Of a stretch of 64,000 nucleotides of DNA, positions 7,380 to 16,346 are shown in pieces; position 1 is the first letter of the stretch; each line of letters starts with the position of its first letter. Origin of the DNA: DATKFM01 sp963810485 (GTDB lineage Bacteria > Pseudomonadota > Alphaproteobacteria > Dongiales > Dongiaceae). Below the pieces are notes generated by a model. It made no database searches, had not been told where the DNA came from, and saw nothing but the letters and a program-made list of their open reading frames with translations. The position numbers and the translations under genes were made by a program. The stretch is from NCBI GenBank assembly GCA_963810485.1, contig CAWENQ010000007.1, forward strand, positions 620,001 through 684,000, in the 5' to 3' direction.

Positions 7380-8837
7380 ATGCGGCGCGCCCTGCTTCTG
7401 CTGATCCTGCTCGGGCTCCTGTTCGCGGCCATCTGGCTGTTCAAGACCCAGCCGGGCGCGGTGACGCTGCATTGGTTCGATCACCGCATCGACACCAGCA
7501 TGGGCGTACTGGCGGCATTGCTGTTCCTGGTCATCGCCGCGGCGATCTTCCTCAATTGGATCTGGCGCACGGTGGTGGGCGCGCCCAGCGATTATGCGCG
7601 CTACCGCCATGAGCGGCGGCGGGTGAAGGCCTATCAGGCGCTGACCCACGGCTTTGCGGCGATCGCCACCGGCGACGCGGCTGAGGCCAGGCGTCGCGCG
7701 AAGCAGGCAGGGGCGCTGCTGAAGGATGCGCCGCTGGCGCGGCTGCTGCAGGCGCAGACGGCGGAGTTGGAAGGCGACCGCCGCAGTTCGGCCCGCCATC
7801 TGCAGGCGCTGCTGTCCAGCCCGGAGACGTCGTTCCTCGCACTGCGCGGCCTGTTCCACCAGGCGATGGCCGATGGCAAGGAGAATGAAGCGCTGCGGCT
7901 GGCGCGGCAGGCGGTGACGGAACGGCCGGGCACCTCCTGGGCGGTGTCGGCGCTGCTGGACCTGGAACTCAAGCGCAGCGATCTGGCGGCGGCGGAGAAG
8001 GCGCTGGACAGCGCCGAGCGCGCGCGGCTGATTGACGCGCCGCGGGGCAAGCGCATCCGCGCCGTGCTGCTGACCGAGCGGGCGCGGCAGGCGCCGGCCG
8101 AGGAACTCAGCGGCGCCATCGACCGGCTGCGCCAGGCAACGAAGCTGGCGCCCGATCTGGTCCCGGCGCGGGTCTTGCTGGCGCGGGCGTTGCTGCAGGC
8201 CGGCCGCACCAAGGAGGCGTACAAACTCGCGGCTCAGGGCTGGGGCGAGGCGCCCCATCCCGATCTGGCGGCGGCATTGCTGGCCATGGACAGCTCGGAC
8301 TCGCCGATCTCCCGCCTCAAGCGGGTGGAGAAGCTGGTGGCCACGGCGCCGGCCCATCTGGAAAGCCGGTTGCTGCTGGCCGAGGCCAATCTGGCGGCCG
8401 AGCTATGGGGCCCGGCGCGGGCGCAACTGGAAGAAGCCCAGACGGCACTGGGCAATGGCGTGCATCCGCCCCGGCGGCTGGCGCGGCTTATGGCGCGGCT
8501 GGAGGAATCGGAAGGCAAGGACCCGTCCGCGGCCCATCGCTGGTTGCTGCTGGCGGCCGAAGCGGCGCCGGAACATGGTTGGCTCTGCAGCGCCTGCGGC
8601 GCGCCCTCGGCAATGTGGAGCGCCAATTGCAGCCATTGCCGCAGCTTCGACTCCCTGCGCTGGCGGGCGGTGACCCAGGATGTGCTGGAGCTGCTGCCGG
8701 CCGCCGCGGCACCGGCGGCGCCGGCCGGCGGCGATTCCCCGGCCTTGCCGCGGCCCGGCGACAGCAGCCCGCGGCCGTCCTTAGGCCCGCCGGGCGCCGA
8801 GGTGGCGCCGGTTGACGCCGCGCGCCGCGTGAATTAG
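7380..8837 (+). CDS. hemY: HemY-type TPR inner-membrane protein with C-terminal zinc ribbon
   Basis: A 485-residue protein with the HemY N-terminal region: transmembrane helix about residues 3-21, then Q-P-G-A-V-T-L-H-W and a second helix about residues 44-62, followed by basic Y-R-H-E-R-R-R. The rest is Leu/Ala/Arg-rich helical repeat (TPR-like) sequence in the cytoplasm. Near residues 402-423 there are two C-x-x-C pairs (C-S-A-C, C-S-H-C), a rubredoxin-like zinc ribbon as in LapB. The extreme C-terminus is Pro/Ala-rich and disordered. This is not protoporphyrinogen oxidase despite the shared symbol. It follows the hemD-mitofilin fusion directly and is probably co-expressed with it. Confidence 0.88.
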   Translation: MRRALLLLILLGLLFAAIWLFKTQPGAVTLHWFDHRIDTSMGVLAALLFLVIAAAIFLNWIWRTVVGAPSDYARYRHERRRVKAYQALTHGFAAIATGDAAEARRRAKQAGALLKDAPLARLLQAQTAELEGDRRSSARHLQALLSSPETSFLALRGLFHQAMADGKENEALRLARQAVTERPGTSWAVSALLDLELKRSDLAAAEKALDSAERARLIDAPRGKRIRAVLLTERARQAPAEELSGAIDRLRQATKLAPDLVPARVLLARALLQAGRTKEAYKLAAQGWGEAPHPDLAAALLAMDSSDSPISRLKRVEKLVATAPAHLESRLLLAEANLAAELWGPARAQLEEAQTALGNGVHPPRRLARLMARLEESEGKDPSAAHRWLLLAAEAAPEHGWLCSACGAPSAMWSANCSHCRSFDSLRWRAVTQDVLELLPAAAAPAAPAGGDSPALPRPGDSSPRPSLGPPGAEVAPVDAARRVN

Positions 8838-8898
8838 CGTGCCGCCGCCCTCAAGTCCCCGGGTTCCTTAAGAATTCAGGACCCATAATGCAGGGATC

Positions 8899-8974
8899 GC
8901 CGCAGTAGCTCAGCTGGTAGAGCAACGCATTCGTAATGCGTGGGTCGGGGGTTCGAGTCCCTCCTGCGGCACCA
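8899..8974 (+). tRNA. tRNA-Thr (CGT)
   Basis: A complete cloverleaf: 7-bp acceptor stem GCCGCAG / CTGCGGC, D-arm with AGCTCAGCTGGTAGAGC, anticodon stem ACGCA / TGCGT around the loop TTCGTAA (anticodon CGT), T-arm GGGTTCGAGTCCC, discriminator A and encoded CCA ending at 8974. It reads ACG threonine codons. It lies between hemY and the convergent anti-sigma gene, with no integrase or duplicated 3' end nearby, so it is not marking an island here. Confidence 0.97.
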
Positions 8975-9007
8975 GTTTTCCGGCAATCCGCGCTTCCGCG
9001 CGCCGCG

Positions 9008-9784
9008 TTACCACTCGACCGCCGGGCCCCCGGGGTTGATCTGGCCGTAGACCGCGTTGCAGATGGTCAACAGCTCCTCGCGCGGCAATTCCGACGCCAG
9101 CGCATAGGTGAAATTGGTGTCGCGCCAATAGAACACCGATAGCCCATCGGCCTGCACATAGCGGAAGGCGGTGTCGGACTCGCCGCCATGGGTGAAGTAG
9201 AGCGTGACCCGGTTGCCGGCGCTGTTCTGATACATCAGTTGCGCGGCGACGCCATTGCCCGCCGGCAGCAGCCGCCCCCCCAGGAACTCATAGCCGACCT
9301 TGCCCAGATCGGGGATGCTCACATTGTTCTGCAGCCGCTTCGACAGCCATTTCTGCAGGTGATCGCTTTCGGCCGCCGCGACCTCCACGGGATGGCGCAC
9401 TTCCGACACATAGGCCAGATGGGCCTGGGCCGCATTTTCCGTGAAGGCGATCGCCGGCAGTTCCTGCGCCGCCGTGTACTGGTGGGCGAACCAGCCACTG
9501 CCGACGCCGACCGCCAGCAACACCGCGGCCGCCACGGCCTGCAACGGCCAGGTCCGCTTGCGCCCATAGCCGGTGGCAAGCAGGCTGCCGGGGACGGGTT
9601 CGCTGAGCACGGGATCGAAGAGGCCGTGCAGATCGCTGTTCAGGCGGCGGTAGAAGGCGACGCGCGAAGCATCGGCCGGCGAATCCTCCAGATGCGCGCT
9701 CACCTCCGCCGCGCGCGGCTCGCTCAACCGGCCATCGGCCAGGGCATGCAGGTCGTCGTCGGAGATCGGCGTGCCGCTGCTCAT
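9008..9784 (-). CDS. anti-sigma factor, RsiW/ChrR-like transmembrane protein
   Basis: A 258-residue protein. The N-terminal region (D-D-D-L-H-A-L-A-D-G-R-L, about residues 8-20) is the helical sigma-binding start seen in transmembrane anti-sigma factors, here without the zinc-binding H-x3-C-x2-C. One transmembrane helix at about 79-98 separates it from a periplasmic domain of about 150 residues. Its start overlaps the stop of the ECF sigma gene by four bases, so the pair is translationally coupled. It is inferred to hold the sigma factor inactive at the membrane until an envelope signal arrives. Confidence 0.85.
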   Translation of the reverse strand: MSSGTPISDDDLHALADGRLSEPRAAEVSAHLEDSPADASRVAFYRRLNSDLHGLFDPVLSEPVPGSLLATGYGRKRTWPLQAVAAAVLLAVGVGSGWFAHQYTAAQELPAIAFTENAAQAHLAYVSEVRHPVEVAAAESDHLQKWLSKRLQNNVSIPDLGKVGYEFLGGRLLPAGNGVAAQLMYQNSAGNRVTLYFTHGGESDTAFRYVQADGLSVFYWRDTNFTYALASELPREELLTICNAVYGQINPGGPAVEW

Positions 9785-10266
9785 TTCACTCTCCGCAGCG
9801 CCGGGCTGGCGTCGTTGGCCAAAACCTGGCGCAAGCGCTCGCGGCCGCGATGCAGCCGCGACATCACCGTGCCGATAGGCACGCCCAGGACTTGGGCGGT
9901 CTCGGCGTAGCTGAATTCCTCCAAGCCCACCAGCAGCACCACCGAGCGCTGGTCATCGGGCAGGGTAGCCAGGGCCGCGGCCAAGCCGGCGACAACCAGA
10001 CCTTCTTCCTGGGTGGGCGGCGCCGCGGCCGAGATCTCTTCATTGTCCAGTGCGGCGACCAGGGGGCTGCGGGCGGCGCGCCGGCGGGTGTTGGCGTGGA
10101 TGTTGTGCATGATCGTGAATAACCAGCCCCGCAGGTTGCCGTCTTGCCACAAATGGGAGCGGCTCAGAGCCCGCTCGAGGCAGTCCTGGACCAGATCGTC
10201 GGCATGGACCCGATTTCCCACCAGCGCCATGGCGTAGCGGCGCAAATGGGGAATCTGTTCCGTCAC
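9781..10266 (-). CDS. ECF-family RNA polymerase sigma factor
   Basis: A 161-residue sigma-70 group 4 protein. Region 2 includes L-R-R-Y-A-M-A-L, A-D-D-L-V-Q-D-C-L-E-R-A and W-L-F-T-I-M-H-N; region 4 includes Q-R-S-V-V-L-L-V-G-L-E-E-F-S-Y-A-E-T-A and the helix-turn-helix V-P-I-G-T-V-M-S-R-L-H-R-G-R. The start given is a GTG at 10266, but the family usually has six or seven more residues. In frame upstream, an ATC codon at 10287 lies five bases behind a strong GGGAGG ribosome site (10298-10293), so the true start may be there. Coupled to the anti-sigma gene; likely autoregulated, though I could not identify its promoter. Confidence 0.9.
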   Translation of the reverse strand: MTEQIPHLRRYAMALVGNRVHADDLVQDCLERALSRSHLWQDGNLRGWLFTIMHNIHANTRRRAARSPLVAALDNEEISAAAPPTQEEGLVVAGLAAALATLPDDQRSVVLLVGLEEFSYAETAQVLGVPIGTVMSRLHRGRERLRQVLANDASPALRRVK

Positions 10267-10358
10267 CCGGCGGGCAAAGCTGTCGATGGCAACCTCCCGT
10301 TTTCAGCAGCCGGCGAATCGTAGAAGCCCGGAGGACTCGATTCAACCGGCGCGTGAGG

Positions 10359-10604
10359 CTATTTGATGCCCAGGATCGCCTTCGCCTGCGTCAGTGCCGT
10401 CAGCGACTCGTCCTTCTTGCCGGCGTCGCACAAATCTTCACCCTGATCGCGCAGCTTTTCCGCCTCCATCAGCTTGTCGGCGGTCAGCTTCGAACTCGCC
10501 GCCAGGGCGGCATCGACCTTGGTGAGCTCGGCGGTGCACTCCACCGCCAGGGCCGGGGTTGCCGCGACAAGAGCAATCGCTGCGGCAAGAATAAAACGGG
10601 TCAT
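10359..10604 (-). CDS. small secreted helical protein
   Basis: An 81-residue protein with a clear signal peptide (R-F-I-L-A-A-A-I-A-L-V-A-A-T-P-A-L-A, cleavage near residue 20) and a mature part of about 60 residues predicted to be two amphipathic helices. Two cysteines (C-T-A-E-L near the new N-terminus and L-C-D-A-G) could form a disulfide tying the helices. It is rich in Ala, Lys and Glu. No family is recognised with confidence. It lies between the ECF sigma gene and the RND pump, on the same strand as both. Confidence 0.65.
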   Translation of the reverse strand: MTRFILAAAIALVAATPALAVECTAELTKVDAALAASSKLTADKLMEAEKLRDQGEDLCDAGKKDESLTALTQAKAILGIK

Positions 10605-10676
10605 CGGTCAGTACTCCTCGGTTGCATACAGGTATCTCTGTCTGCTCCCACCGGCATAAACAGCCGCCGGGGCAGC

Positions 10677-13600
10677 TTATTCCGCCGGTTGGGGCGTGGC
10701 CGGCTCCGGTGCGGCGGCCATTGTGGGGCGGCGCCAGCGGGTCAACAAGATATAGGCGACGGGCACCACAAACAGGGTAAACACCGTGCCAAAGGTTAAC
10801 CCGCCGACGATCACCTGGCCGATCTGGCGGCGGCTTTCGGCGCCGGCGCCTGTTGCGACGGCGAGGGGGATCGCGCCCAGCACCATCGCGCCCGTGGTCA
10901 TGAGAATGGGCCGCAGGCGCAGGCCTGCCGCTTCCAGCAATGCTTCGCGGACCGGCATGCCGCGCTCCCGGCTCTGATTGGCGAAATCGACGATCAGGAT
11001 GCCGTGCTTGGTGATCAGCCCGACCAGCGTGATCATGCCGATCTGGCTGTAGATGTTCATCGTGCCCCCGGTCAGCTTCAATGTCGCCAGAGCACCGGTC
11101 ATCGCCAGCAGCACCGTCAGCATGATGACCAGGGGATCGATGAAGCTTTCGAACTGCGCCGCCAGCACGAGAAAGATGAAGATCAGCGACAATAAGAGCG
11201 TGACATAGAAGGCGGCGCTGGCTTCCTTGAACTCGCGCGACTGGCCGGCATAGTCGATCTGCGCCGCCAGCGGCAGAACGCCGCGGGCGATCTGCTCCAG
11301 CGCTTCCAATCCCTGGCCGAGAGTTCGAGCCCACCGGCACGCTCGAGGTGATGGTGGCGGAGCGGAGCTTGTTGAACCGGTTCAACTCCTTCGGCGAGAC
11401 CGTTTCCCTAAGCTGGGCCACGCTCGACAGCGGAATCATGTCGCCGGTCGCGGAGCGGATATAGATGTTGGCGAGCTGGTCGGGGGTGCGGCGGTTATCG
11501 TCACCGATTTGCACGATCACATCGTACTGCTTGCCGGCAAATTTGTAGCGCGTCACCTGCCGGCCGCCGAGCATGGTCTCCAGCGTGCGGCCGACCACGG
11601 CGACATCGAGGCCGAGATCGGCGACCTTGTCACGGTCGACGGTAATCTTGATCTCCGGCTTGTTGAGTTCGAGATCGCTGCGCAGATTTGTCAGCAAGGG
11701 GCTCTTGCGCGCCTGATCCAGGATCTGCTGCACATAGCCGTTCAGGGCCTCGTAGGACTCCGTCGTCTGCACGACCAGCGAGATCGGCTGGCCGAATCCC
11801 GACTGGCCCAGCGACGGCGGATTGTTGACGAAGGCCATGACACCCGGCAGCGCGCGCAGCTTCGGAGCGACCTCCGCTGTGATCTCCTGCTGCTTGCGCT
11901 CCCGCATATCCCAATCCTGCAGCCGCAGGAACATGACGGCGCGGGTGACGGTGGGATTGCCCTGCACAACGCCATAGCTGTCTATGCCTTTTGTCTCGCT
12001 GAGAATCTTCTCGATCTGCCGTGCATAGCGGTCCATATATTCGAGGGTCGATCCTTCCGGCGCATAGGCGATGCCGATGATGTTGCCCCGGTCCTCGGTC
12101 GGCGCTGTCTCCTTGGGCAAGCTATGGAACAGCCCCGCCGCCGTGCCGGCGAGGACAATGTATATGGCCAGCACTACCGGCCAGCCGGAGAGCGCGCGGC
12201 CCAGCAGCCGGCGATAGCCCGAGGTCAGGCCGGTGAAGTCCCAACTCGACGGCGCGATAGAGGAAATTATGCTTGTCCTGGTGGCGCAGCAGCTTGCTGC
12301 ACATCATAGGCGACAGGCTGAGAGCCACGAAGCCGGACACCAGCACGGCGCCGGCCAATGTCAGGGCGAACTCCGCGAACAGCCGCCCGGTGCGCCCGGT
12401 CTGGAAACTGACGGGCGCATAGACCGCCGCCAGCGTCAGCGTCATGGCGATGCAGGCGAAGGCGATTTCCTTGCTGCCCTTGATCGCCGCCGCGAAGGGC
12501 TTCATGCCCTCCTCGATATGGCGATGGATGTTCTCCAGCATGACGATGGCATCATCGACCACCAGGCCGACCGCCAAGACGAAGGCGAGCAGCGTCAGCG
12601 TGTTGATGCTGAATCCGAAGAGATACATCAGCGCGAAGGTGCTGATCATCGAAACGGGAATCGTCACCACGGGTATCAGCGTCGCCCGCACCGAGCGCAG
12701 GAACACGAAAATCACCAGCACGACCAGCAGCACAGCGATCAGGATGCTTTCCACAACCGCATAGATCGATCGTTCGATGAAGATCGAGGTGTCATAGGCG
12801 ATCTTCAAATTCATGCCCTCGGGCAGGCTGTCGGATACGCTGGGCAATTCCTGGCGAATGGCCTTGGAGACTTCCAGCGGATTCGCCGTCGACTGCTTGA
12901 TGACGCCGACGCCGACGCCGGTCTTGCCGTTGATGCGGAAGGCCACGCGCTTGTCCTCGGCATCGACCTGGACATGGCCGACATCGCTGATGCGAACGGG
13001 ATAGCCGTCGGTTTCCCGCAGCACGATGTCTTCGAAAGCGGTCTGCGAGCGTAGGTCGGTCTCCGCAAGGACGGTGAACTCGCGGTCGCTGCTTTCGATG
13101 CGGCCGGCGGGAATCTCCACGTTCTGCGCCCGCAATGCCGTTTCCACATCCTGCACCGTCAGGCCGTAGGCGGCGAGCCGCACGGGGTCGACCCAGACGC
13201 GCATGGCATAGCGCCGTTCGCCGAAGATGCGGATTTCCGAGATGCCCGGCAGCGACTGCAGGCGGTCCTTGACGATGCGGTCGGCGGTGTCCGAAAGCTC
13301 CAGCGATGAATGCCGGTCGCTTTCCAGCGACATCCAGATGATCGGCTGCGCGTCGGCCTCGCGCTTGGCGACGACGGGCTCGTCGACGTCCTCGGGCAGC
13401 GACCGGCGCGCCCGCGCCACCCGGTCGCGCACATCGTTGGAGGCGATGTCGGGGTCCCGGTTGATGTTGAACTGGATGGTGATCTGGCTTTCCTCGGGCC
13501 GGCTGATCGAATTCATGAAATCGATGCCTTCGATGCCGGCGAGGGATTCCTCCAAGGGCTGGGTCACCTGGCTCTCGATGATCTCGGCGCTGGCGCCGGG

Positions 13601-13753
13601 ATAATCGGTCCGCACCGTGACGACGGGCTCTTCGATCCGCGGATATTCCCGCACGGTCAGGCGGTCATAGGCGACGGCGCCGACCAGCGTGAGCATCAGG
13701 CTCATCACGGTCGCGAAGACCGGCCGGCGGATGCAGATCTCCGGCAGCCGCAT
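10677..13753 (-). pseudogene. RND multidrug efflux transporter (AcrB/MexF type), frameshifted
   Basis: About 1025 codons of an HAE1-type RND inner-membrane transporter. The intact N-terminal part (13753 to about 12240) begins M-R-L-P-E-I-C-I-R-R-P-V-F-A-T-V and includes the transmembrane segment F-V-L-A-V-G-L-V-V-D-D-A-I-V-M-L-E-N. The middle (about 12175-11325) holds the second periplasmic half, including P-K-E-T-A-P-T-E-D-R-G. The last part (about 11310-10677) has G-I-L-I-V-D-F-A-N-Q-S-R-E-R-G and the final helices. Two frame changes, near 12240 and 11320, join otherwise continuous sequence. It follows its periplasmic adaptor by four bases. No outer-membrane TolC-type gene is adjacent. Whether the frameshifts are real is open. 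Confidence 0.88.
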
Positions 13754-13757
13754 GGCG

Positions 13758-14867
13758 CTAGCTCTCGCCCGCGGGCTGCTGCAGGACGCTGACCGGCGAG
13801 CCGTCGCGAATCTTCAGCACGCCGTCGGTCACCACGCTGTCGCCGGCCTTCAGCCCTTCGACGATCTCAACCTCGTTGCCGACCCGCTCGCCCAGGACGA
13901 CCTTGGTCATGACGGCCTTTTCGTCGACCACGCGGAACACGAACTGATCCTCGGCCATGGGCATCAGCGCCCGTTCGGGGATCAGCACGGCATTCTCATG
14001 GCGCGCGACGATCAGCGACACCCGGGCGAACAGGCCAGGCCGCAGCTTGCCGGTGCGGTTGGGCAGGGTGGCGCGCAGGGTGATGTTCCGTGCCGCCTCG
14101 TCGACTTGCGGATCCACGGCATAGACGCTGCCCTCGAACTTCTCGCCCGGCAGCGCGTCCACGGTGACGTAGAGAGGCTGTCCCACCTTGGCGGCGCTCA
14201 GCGCATTCTCGGGAATGCGGAAATCCACTTTCAGGGGATCGATCTGCTCCAGGTTGATGATCATGTCGCCGGGATTGACATAGGCGCCCACGCTCATGCG
14301 CCGCAGGCCGAGCACGCCGTTGAAGGGTGCGGCGATCTGGGTCTTGGCCAGCCGCGCCTCGGCCAGGGTCACGGCGGCCTGGTCGTTGCGGAGAGCGGCG
14401 ATGGCTTCATCCAGCGCGCGGCCGGTGCCGGCGCCGCTGGCCTTCAGGTCGTTGGCGCGCTTGTGATTGCGCTCGCTCAGCGCCAGGGAGGAACGCGCCT
14501 GCTCCAGTTCGGCTTCATAGATCGCGGGATCCAGCTTCAGGATGACCTTGCCCCGGATGACTTCCTGGCCCTCGGCGCCGCCGATCTCCAGGATGCGGCC
14601 GGAGACCTCGGACGCCACGACCACGCTTTCGTTGGAGCGGAGCGTGCCCACGGCGCGGATCTGCTGCAGCACAGTGTCGATGCGCACTGCCGCCGCTTCC
14701 ACGGGGACCGGCGCCTCGGTGCTGTTCTCGGCGGTTCCGCCATTGGCCGCCGGCGGCGCAAACCAGGCCCAATAGCCGGCCGCAGCGCCAGTGCCGATGA
14801 TGAGGACGAACAGAAACCACGCCAGACGCATCGGGAAGCCCAATTCCGTGAATTTGCCCCGCCGCAT
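13758..14867 (-). CDS. RND efflux periplasmic adaptor (membrane fusion protein)
   Basis: A 369-residue HlyD/AcrA-like adaptor. An N-terminal membrane anchor (W-F-L-F-V-L-I-I-G-T-G-A-A-A-G-Y) precedes the lipoyl-like half with G-R-I-L-E-I-G-G-A-E-G-Q-E-V, an alpha-helical hairpin (about residues 100-170), the second lipoyl half A-P-F-N-G-V-L-G-L-R, and beta-barrel and membrane-proximal domains ending in V-L-Q-Q-P-A-G. Start choice is uncertain: a TTG at 14876, ATG at 14867 and ATG at 14831 are all in frame. It is the first gene of the efflux pair, four bases before the transporter; it bridges the inner-membrane pump to an outer-membrane channel encoded elsewhere. Confidence 0.9.
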   Translation of the reverse strand: MRRGKFTELGFPMRLAWFLFVLIIGTGAAAGYWAWFAPPAANGGTAENSTEAPVPVEAAAVRIDTVLQQIRAVGTLRSNESVVVASEVSGRILEIGGAEGQEVIRGKVILKLDPAIYEAELEQARSSLALSERNHKRANDLKASGAGTGRALDEAIAALRNDQAAVTLAEARLAKTQIAAPFNGVLGLRRMSVGAYVNPGDMIINLEQIDPLKVDFRIPENALSAAKVGQPLYVTVDALPGEKFEGSVYAVDPQVDEAARNITLRATLPNRTGKLRPGLFARVSLIVARHENAVLIPERALMPMAEDQFVFRVVDEKAVMTKVVLGERVGNEVEIVEGLKAGDSVVTDGVLKIRDGSPVSVLQQPAGES

Positions 14868-14988
14868 CAGGGACAAGGGGGATTATAGCAATATGGCGCC
14901 GCCGCCGCGAATCTCCAGCGGGCCGCAACCATCCAACGGTCCAGGCGGGTGATTCCGTCGCCGGAGCAGCGTCCTTGGAAGGCCGGCC

Positions 14989-15567
14989 TCAGAAACCCGA
15001 CATGGGCTCCCGGAGGAAGGCGATCTCGGCCTCGGTCGATTCCCGGCCCAGGGCCTCGTTACGATGGGGAAACCGGCCGAAACGGGCGACGATTTCCGCG
15101 TGGCGGTGGACATAGCGCATCTGTTCCAGGGCCCGGTCCCGCGCCGGGCCGTCATGGGCCTCCGCCCAGGCCTGGAACAGGGCGATGGAACGCTCCTGAT
15201 CCCCTGTGGACTCGCTGTGCTCGAACGGCAGAAAGAGGAAATGCCGCTGCGCCAGCGGGATGTCCTGGTCCAAGCGCCTGCTCATGGCCCGGTCGGCCAC
15301 CTCGCGGGCGCGCGGATCGGCGGCAAAGGCGCGGGCCGAGCCGCGATAGAGGTTGCGCGGGAACTGGTCGAGGACGATCACCAGGGCCAGGGCGCCCGGG
15401 GCCGTCCTCTCCCAATGCTCGAGCTCGCCGGCGGCCGCCGCGCGCACCGTATCCTCGAAGCGGGCGCGGATCGCCTCGTCGAACGCGGCGTTCTTCTCGA
15501 ACCACAGGGCCCGGGACTGCTCGCTGAACCAGAACTCCAGGACGTCGGATGGCGTGCGGACCGGCAT
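14989..15567 (-). CDS. DUF924 family protein
   Basis: A 192-residue all-helical protein of the DUF924 family. Diagnostic segments are V-L-E-F-W-F at the start, W-F-E-K-N-A-A-F-D, the strongly conserved L-D-Q-F-P-R-N-L-Y-R-G, A-F-A-A-D, F-L-F-L-P-F-E-H-S-E and R-F-G-R-F-P-H-R-N-E-A-L-G-R. The fold is TPR-like; the function is not established. The stop of the upstream GST at 15575 leaves a 7-base gap, so the two are likely co-transcribed. Confidence 0.9.
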   Translation of the reverse strand: MPVRTPSDVLEFWFSEQSRALWFEKNAAFDEAIRARFEDTVRAAAAGELEHWERTAPGALALVIVLDQFPRNLYRGSARAFAADPRAREVADRAMSRRLDQDIPLAQRHFLFLPFEHSESTGDQERSIALFQAWAEAHDGPARDRALEQMRYVHRHAEIVARFGRFPHRNEALGRESTEAEIAFLREPMSGF

Positions 15568-15574
15568 CGCGCGT

Positions 15575-16204
15575 TCAGGCCATGTCGTTCTGCTGCAGCA
15601 TGCGCTTCACCGCCGGGCGCTCCGCGACCAGGTCCATGCAGCGCCTCAGGTTGGCATGGCGGGGCGCCAGGCTGCCGGGCGGCTCGTACCAGGTGAAGAG
15701 CATGTGCATGTAGATGTCGGCGGCGCTGCAGCGCTCGCCCAGCAGATAGGGTCCGCGGCGGGCCAGCGCCTGATCCAGATTGGACCACACGCCGTCGACG
15801 CGCGCGAGCGCCTTGTCCTTGATGCCCGGCGCCTGGTCTGGGCGCGTGGTGTTGCGGTCAGGATAGAAGAACAGCAGATAGCCTTCCTGCAGCGTGTTGG
15901 TCAGGTGCGACAGCCATTGATAGTACAGCCCGCGCAACGGATCGGTTGCCGCGGGCGCCAGCTTCGCTTCGGGATGGTGGTCGGCGAGATACATGGTGAT
16001 CGCCGCGGACTCATAGATCGTCTCGCCGCCGGCGATGGCCAGCGTCGGCACGCGGCCCAGGGGATTGAGCTTCAGATATTCGGGATCGCGCGGCTTGTCG
16101 GCCGAGATGTCGACGCGCTTCAGCGCATATTTCGCGCCGGTTTCCTCGAGCATGGCATGGGGCGCCATCGACGCGCTGCCGGGCGAATAGAAGAGCGTGT
16201 ACAT
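15575..16204 (-). CDS. glutathione S-transferase family protein
   Basis: A 209-residue cytosolic GST. The N-terminal thioredoxin-fold domain has M-Y-T-L-F-Y-S-P-G-S-A-S and the glutathione-binding G-R-V-P-T-L and Y-E-S-A-A-I-T-M-Y-L elements; the C-terminal helical domain includes L-L-G-E-R-C-S-A-A-D-I-Y. The start at 16204 is chosen because the thioredoxin fold begins there; a further 25 in-frame upstream residues look non-native. Substrate unknown. Sits just before DUF924 on the same strand. Confidence 0.88.
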   Translation of the reverse strand: MYTLFYSPGSASMAPHAMLEETGAKYALKRVDISADKPRDPEYLKLNPLGRVPTLAIAGGETIYESAAITMYLADHHPEAKLAPAATDPLRGLYYQWLSHLTNTLQEGYLLFFYPDRNTTRPDQAPGIKDKALARVDGVWSNLDQALARRGPYLLGERCSAADIYMHMLFTWYEPPGSLAPRHANLRRCMDLVAERPAVKRMLQQNDMA

Positions 16205-16304
16205 GGTGCGCAGGTCCCCCGCTGGTTTCTTATTGTGAACTCGCAAGCATTCAATCGGGGCAGAGCGCCGTGAAGTCAAGGCGGCGCGGGTTGCTCAAAA
16301 GCAT

Positions 16305-16337
16305 CGGCCCCACACTCCGGGCTGGAGCATGGGGCCG
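16305..16337 (-). terminator. rho-independent terminator of the molybdenum hydroxylase operon
   Basis: Stem CGGCCCCA / TGGGGCCG with a further inner CTCC / GGAG pairing, followed on the minus strand by a TTTT run. It lies ten bases past the stop of the large subunit gene. Confidence 0.6.
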
Positions 16338-16346
16338 TATTGCAGT

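Noticed and set aside
8899..9008. The tRNA-Thr as a possible integration site.
   Set aside because: No integrase, no repeated tRNA 3' end and no change in gene type follow; neighbours are ordinary chromosomal genes.
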